Assembly: GCA_003501565.1 (NCBI GenBank)
Contig: DNPC01000104.1
Coordinates: forward strand, 1 to 9,939
DNA from: Planctomycetaceae bacterium
GTDB lineage: Bacteria; Planctomycetota; Planctomycetia; Pirellulales; Pirellulaceae
Direction: 5' to 3'
DNA length: 9,939 nt
A program made the translations under genes and the position numbers. Positions 7,188 to 9,939 of the stretch are shown piece by piece. The notes beneath the pieces are model-generated. The model saw nothing but the letters and a program-made list of their open reading frames with translations, had not been told where the DNA came from and made no database searches. Position 1 is the stretch's first letter. The number at the start of each line of letters is the position of its first letter.

Positions 7188-8681
7188 ATGAGGCCACAGC
7201 AGTTACTTGCGTTTGCATTTCTTCTTGTGCCAGCCGTATGGGCAGCTGCCAGCGAACCGTTGCTAGATTCCGGTGACGCTCGTAGTTCGGCTACGCTTTC
7301 AACTCGTACTCATACTGATGTCAGCGACTCATCGGCGCCGGGTTCTTCGCAGCGCAGGATCCGCAACGTGTTGTTTATTGTGTCTGATGACCTGAAGGCA
7401 AGTGCGCTTGGATGCTACGGCAATCAGGTTTGTAAGACGCCCCACATCGATGATCTTGCACGGCGTGGGATGGTGTTTGAACGCGCCTATTGTCAAGGCG
7501 TATGGTGCGAACCGAGTCGTCGTTCGTTCATGTCCAGTAAATATCAAGGCATAAGCTCCAAGACGTTGGGAGAGAACTTCAAAGACCAGGGCTACTACAC
7601 AGCGCGAGTTGGAAAGATTTTTCACATGCGAGTACCAGGCGATATTGTCGACGGTACGCATGGAAAAGACGTGCCGGAGTGCTGGACGGAGCGTTTTAAT
7701 GCACCTGGGATGGAAGCTCATAGTCCCGGTATGTACGCCTGTCTAAACCTTAACGTATTCACGCGAGAAGAAAAGAATCGACAGTCGACGAGGATGCGGC
7801 ACCGTATGTTCGTTTCGGTTGAATTGGATGATGATGGACAGCGTCAACCGGACTACCGCGCCGCCACAAAGGCTTGTGAACTTTTGGACGCTCATCACGA
7901 GGAGCCATTCTTCCTGGCGGTTGGACTCGTCAGACCCCATTATCCGATGGTGGCCCCGAAGCCGCTGTTCGAAGCGTACCCCTGGCAAGACATCACTCTT
8001 CCCAGACAAGTTGAAAATGATTTGGACGACATACCGAAGCTAGGTCAACAGCCGATGTTGACGAGCAAGAATCCGATCGGCAATTACCCTGACAATCAAA
8101 AACGAATGTGGACAGCCTATTACGCCAGCGTGACGTTTATGGATCAACAAGTAGGGCGGATTCTGGCAAAGTTGGATGATCTCGGTTTGCGCGAGTCTAC
8201 GGCCGTGGTATTCACTTCGGATCATGGCTACCACTTGGGTGAGCACGAACTATGGCAGAAATCGAACTTGCATGAGGAGGTTACTCGGGTACCGCTTGTT
8301 GTATCGGCACCTGGCTTATCGCAAGGGCGGACTAGGGCTATTGCAGAGCTTGTTGATATCTATCCAACAGTGTCTGATTTGTGTGGTTTGCGAGTGCCGA
8401 AGGATATTGATGGGCTAAGCTTAAAAAACGTGTTGGTTGATTCGCAGGCAACACACCGAGAAGGTGCAATTTCATTCTACAAAGGTGCATCCTTGAGGAC
8501 TGAACAGATGGCCTATATGCGGTACCAAGATCAGTCTCAGGAGTTGTACGATATGCGCTCTGATCCACTTCAGTTTCATAATTTGGCAAAGGAGCCTGAG
8601 TGGCAAGAAGAGGTGGCTCGGCTGGACGCTGAACTTTCGAAGCGACTGGCGCAGCTTAAGGCCGATGAACTTGCGGAATAG
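7188..8681 (+). CDS. Secreted sulfatase, iduronate-2-sulfatase-like
   Basis: The 497-residue protein hydrolyses sulfate esters, probably on a polysaccharide or glycosaminoglycan-like chain in the periplasm or outside. A signal peptide covers residues 1-21 (MRPQQLLAFAFLLVPAVWAAA), followed by a Ser/Thr-rich linker to about 57. Sulfatase marks: metal ligands Asp67/Asp68 in FIVSDDLK, the formylglycine Cys107 in C-E-P-S-R (107-111), VGKIFH with Lys143, RPHYPMVAPK (249-258) as in iduronate-2-sulfatases, Asp345/His346 in TSDHGYHLGEH, and Lys358. After CEPSR the usual LTG is replaced by MSS, so it departs from the standard signature while keeping the core recognised by formylglycine-generating enzyme. 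ATG 7188 has GAGGA at 7174-7178 with good spacing; the 23-bp gap to the sialidase stop indicates one transcript. The exact substrate cannot be read from sequence. Confidence 0.95.
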   Translation: MRPQQLLAFAFLLVPAVWAAASEPLLDSGDARSSATLSTRTHTDVSDSSAPGSSQRRIRNVLFIVSDDLKASALGCYGNQVCKTPHIDDLARRGMVFERAYCQGVWCEPSRRSFMSSKYQGISSKTLGENFKDQGYYTARVGKIFHMRVPGDIVDGTHGKDVPECWTERFNAPGMEAHSPGMYACLNLNVFTREEKNRQSTRMRHRMFVSVELDDDGQRQPDYRAATKACELLDAHHEEPFFLAVGLVRPHYPMVAPKPLFEAYPWQDITLPRQVENDLDDIPKLGQQPMLTSKNPIGNYPDNQKRMWTAYYASVTFMDQQVGRILAKLDDLGLRESTAVVFTSDHGYHLGEHELWQKSNLHEEVTRVPLVVSAPGLSQGRTRAIAELVDIYPTVSDLCGLRVPKDIDGLSLKNVLVDSQATHREGAISFYKGASLRTEQMAYMRYQDQSQELYDMRSDPLQFHNLAKEPEWQEEVARLDAELSKRLAQLKADELAE

Positions 8682-8869
8682 GATGTAAAGCGCTGGCGGA
8701 TTTGCGTGTCCCAGACCGTTGCGTTGTATCATGCTTGTATAGGATATGCTCGAGAGTGGCCGGCGGAGTGCGGAGAAACTTAGTGGCGGAGGGTGACCGA
8801 GATTTACAAATTGGGAGCAAGGCAATGCAGAGTCAGCTTGCATTTTCGGAACGCTGCTTGTCGTTTTCG

Positions 8870-8878
8870 TGCTACCAT
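8870..8878 (+). promoter_or_regulatory. Extended -10-like element just before the methyltransferase gene
   Basis: TGCTACCAT (TGn then TACCAT) lies 14 bp before the TTG start at 8893 and resembles the element at 4211-4219. A transcript from it would begin near 8885 and be almost leaderless, which would fit the lack of any Shine-Dalgarno site there. No -35 is apparent. The rest of the 211-bp gap (8682-8892) shows no gene and no clear terminator. Confidence 0.2.
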
Positions 8879-8892
8879 GCGGATATTGATAG

Positions 8893-9582
8893 TTGAACAA
8901 GGTTGTATCTAGTTTCGTTCCGGCTACCGGCTTTGACATCTTCCTGCCTTGGTACGACTTAGCCGTGCGCCTGCTTGCTCGTCAGACTCGGATGCATGAA
9001 AACGTTTCTCGTATCGTTAGCCAGCGACTGCAAAAGCTGAGATTCGAAACAAGCGAAGAGTCGTCAGGTGTGCATGTCGTGGACGTCGGGTGTGGGTCCG
9101 GGACGCTGTTGGCCGGGATGAGACAGCGTGATGATCTGAATTTGACCGGAATCGACGTTGATGCTCGGATGCTACAGCAAGCCAAGCAGAAACCCGGAAC
9201 CGATAGCATTAACTGGATCGCGGCGCCGAGTTGGGAAACAACTTTACCTGCTGCGAGTGCGCAAGTTGTCACCTGTACTCTACTGATGCATCATTTAGAT
9301 GATGAGTCGAAGTCTCGAACACTGTCGGAAGCATTCAGGATTTCTGTCCCTGGCGGCGCAATTGTCTTAGCAGATTTCGCACACCCTGCGTCTTGGCTGG
9401 CTTGGTTACGTTTTCAGGCGGTAAGGGTAGTCGACGGACGATTGAATACTGCTGCGAATTTGGATGGGCGTCTGCCTGAAATGTTGGGCGCCGCTGGTTG
9501 GCAGAAAGTCGAGGAAGAGTTTGTATTGGCAACACCGTTAGGGACGGTAAGGGGCTACACTGCAACCAAAATGAGTGCGTAG
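8893..9582 (+). CDS. Class I SAM-dependent methyltransferase
   Basis: The 229-residue protein has the Rossmann-type methyltransferase layout: motif I VVDVGCGSGT at 62-71 binds AdoMet, the acidic end of strand 2 is GIDVD at 86-90 (Asp88 or nearby contacts the ribose), the strand 4 region is TCTLLMHHLDD at 127-137, and PGGAIVLADF at 153-162 is strand 5. The N-terminal LPWYDLAVRLL resembles UbiE/phospholipid-type methyltransferases, but the acceptor cannot be predicted. No signal peptide. TTG 8893 directly follows an in-frame TAG and is the only plausible start that keeps the N-terminal segment; the first in-frame ATG is at codon 34. No Shine-Dalgarno site is seen. The sulfatase gene begins 31 bp after its stop, so the two are probably co-transcribed. 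A link to sulfated glycan use is not evident. Confidence 0.88.
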   Translation: MNKVVSSFVPATGFDIFLPWYDLAVRLLARQTRMHENVSRIVSQRLQKLRFETSEESSGVHVVDVGCGSGTLLAGMRQRDDLNLTGIDVDARMLQQAKQKPGTDSINWIAAPSWETTLPAASAQVVTCTLLMHHLDDESKSRTLSEAFRISVPGGAIVLADFAHPASWLAWLRFQAVRVVDGRLNTAANLDGRLPEMLGAAGWQKVEEEFVLATPLGTVRGYTATKMSA

Positions 9583-9600
9583 TTGATCGAACGCAATTTC

Positions 9601-9609
9601 GAAGGAGAG
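9601..9609 (+). promoter_or_regulatory. Strong ribosome-binding site fixing a TTG start
   Basis: GAAGGAGAG, with AGGAG at 9603-9607, stands 6 nt before TTG 9614. It is the best Shine-Dalgarno site in the window and selects this TTG as the start of the second sulfatase; no in-frame ATG occurs near the start of the signal peptide. Confidence 0.7.
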
Positions 9610-9613
9610 TGCA

Positions 9614-9939
9614 TTGAGTAGGCTTGGGTATTGTGGGGCTTTCACTTTATGGGCAGCGTTAGTTCTAGTTGCGAGTGTAGGTAATCGGGCCACCGCGACT
9701 AACAACGTCCTGTTGATTTGTATTGACGATCTACGCCCAGAGCTTAATTGCTTCGGCCGCGATTACATTGTCTCGCCGCACATCGATGATTTAGCGCAGC
9801 AAGGTGTCCTGTTCAAACGACACTATGTTCAAGCTCCGACATGCGGCGCATCGCGGTACGCGCTGCTCACTGGAAATTACGGCGGGGCTTCCAATGGTGC
9901 AATTTTCGAAAGAGCAAAACGAATAGCGGCCGGGCAGGA
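9614..9939 (+). CDS. Secreted sulfatase, N-terminal part (3' truncated by window)
   Basis: From TTG 9614 the frame stays open to the window end (108 complete codons). A signal peptide covers roughly residues 1-28 (hydrophobic core FTLWAALVLVASVG, Ala-rich end ATA). It is followed by the sulfatase N-terminus: NNVLLICIDDLRPEL with metal ligands Asp38/Asp39, the conserved SPHIDDLAQQG, and the formylglycine site Cys77 in C-G-A-S-R followed by YALLTG (82-87). Ala in place of Pro in the CxPSR core is still accepted by sulfatase-maturing enzymes. The early DDLRPELNCFG phrase is typical of iduronate-2-sulfatase-like planctomycete enzymes. It differs from the sulfatase at 7188-8681 in its active-site loop, so the pair probably act on different linkages. 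Metal-binding residues further downstream lie outside the window. Confidence 0.93.
   Translation, partial: MSRLGYCGAFTLWAALVLVASVGNRATATNNVLLICIDDLRPELNCFGRDYIVSPHIDDLAQQGVLFKRHYVQAPTCGASRYALLTGNYGGASNGAIFERAKRIAAGQ

Noticed and set aside
8702..8896. Small + strand frame in the gap before the methyltransferase
   Set aside because: 64 codons without recognisable features; its end overlaps the well-supported methyltransferase start region.
1..9939. CRISPR array, defence system, transposon or prophage
   Set aside because: No tandem spaced repeats, no transposase, integrase or nuclease genes, and no terminal inverted repeats flanking a gene block were found.

Overview
The window (about 10 kb, moderate GC, every supported gene on the + strand) looks like chromosomal DNA of a marine planctomycete, most probably a Rhodopirellula/Pirellulaceae-type bacterium. 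The reasons are closely spaced secreted sulfatases, a sialidase/sialate O-acetylesterase fusion of a type common in that group, weak or missing Shine-Dalgarno sites at several genes, and TTG starts. A marine verrucomicrobium is the main alternative. No rRNA, tRNA, CRISPR, transposase or phage gene was seen.

Layout. Positions 1-360 are the 3' end of a DEAD-box RNA helicase. Positions 361-658 hold no convincing gene but are dense in inverted repeats. Next come three genes (659-4050) that fit conversion of trans-4-hydroxy-L-proline to alpha-ketoglutarate semialdehyde: a DHDPS/NAL-superfamily aldolase-deaminase, a proline-racemase-family 4-hydroxyproline 2-epimerase, and a DadA-type FAD D-amino-acid dehydrogenase. 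The epimerase and dehydrogenase genes overlap by 4 bp. A 270-bp gap (4051-4320) precedes a second, secreted-enzyme block: a 947-residue esterase plus sialidase plus second sialidase-like fusion (4321-7164), then, 23 bp later, an iduronate-2-sulfatase-like sulfatase (7188-8681). After 211 bp come a class I SAM methyltransferase (8893-9582) and, 31 bp later, the start of a second sulfatase (TTG at 9614) that runs off the window.

How the parts may work together (inference). The secreted block would remove O-acetyl groups, terminal sugars and sulfate esters from a glycoconjugate. The cytoplasmic block would consume hydroxyproline released from its protein backbone. A sulfated, glycosylated, hydroxyproline-rich substrate, such as algal wall glycoproteins or animal/sponge collagen-like matrix, would explain both. 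The last hydroxyproline step (alpha-ketoglutarate semialdehyde dehydrogenase), a transporter, a dedicated regulator, and genes for using free sialic acid are not in this window. No wholly new system is evident. The points most worth a second look are the three-part fusion, the unusual sulfatase signature, and the structured spacer at 361-652.
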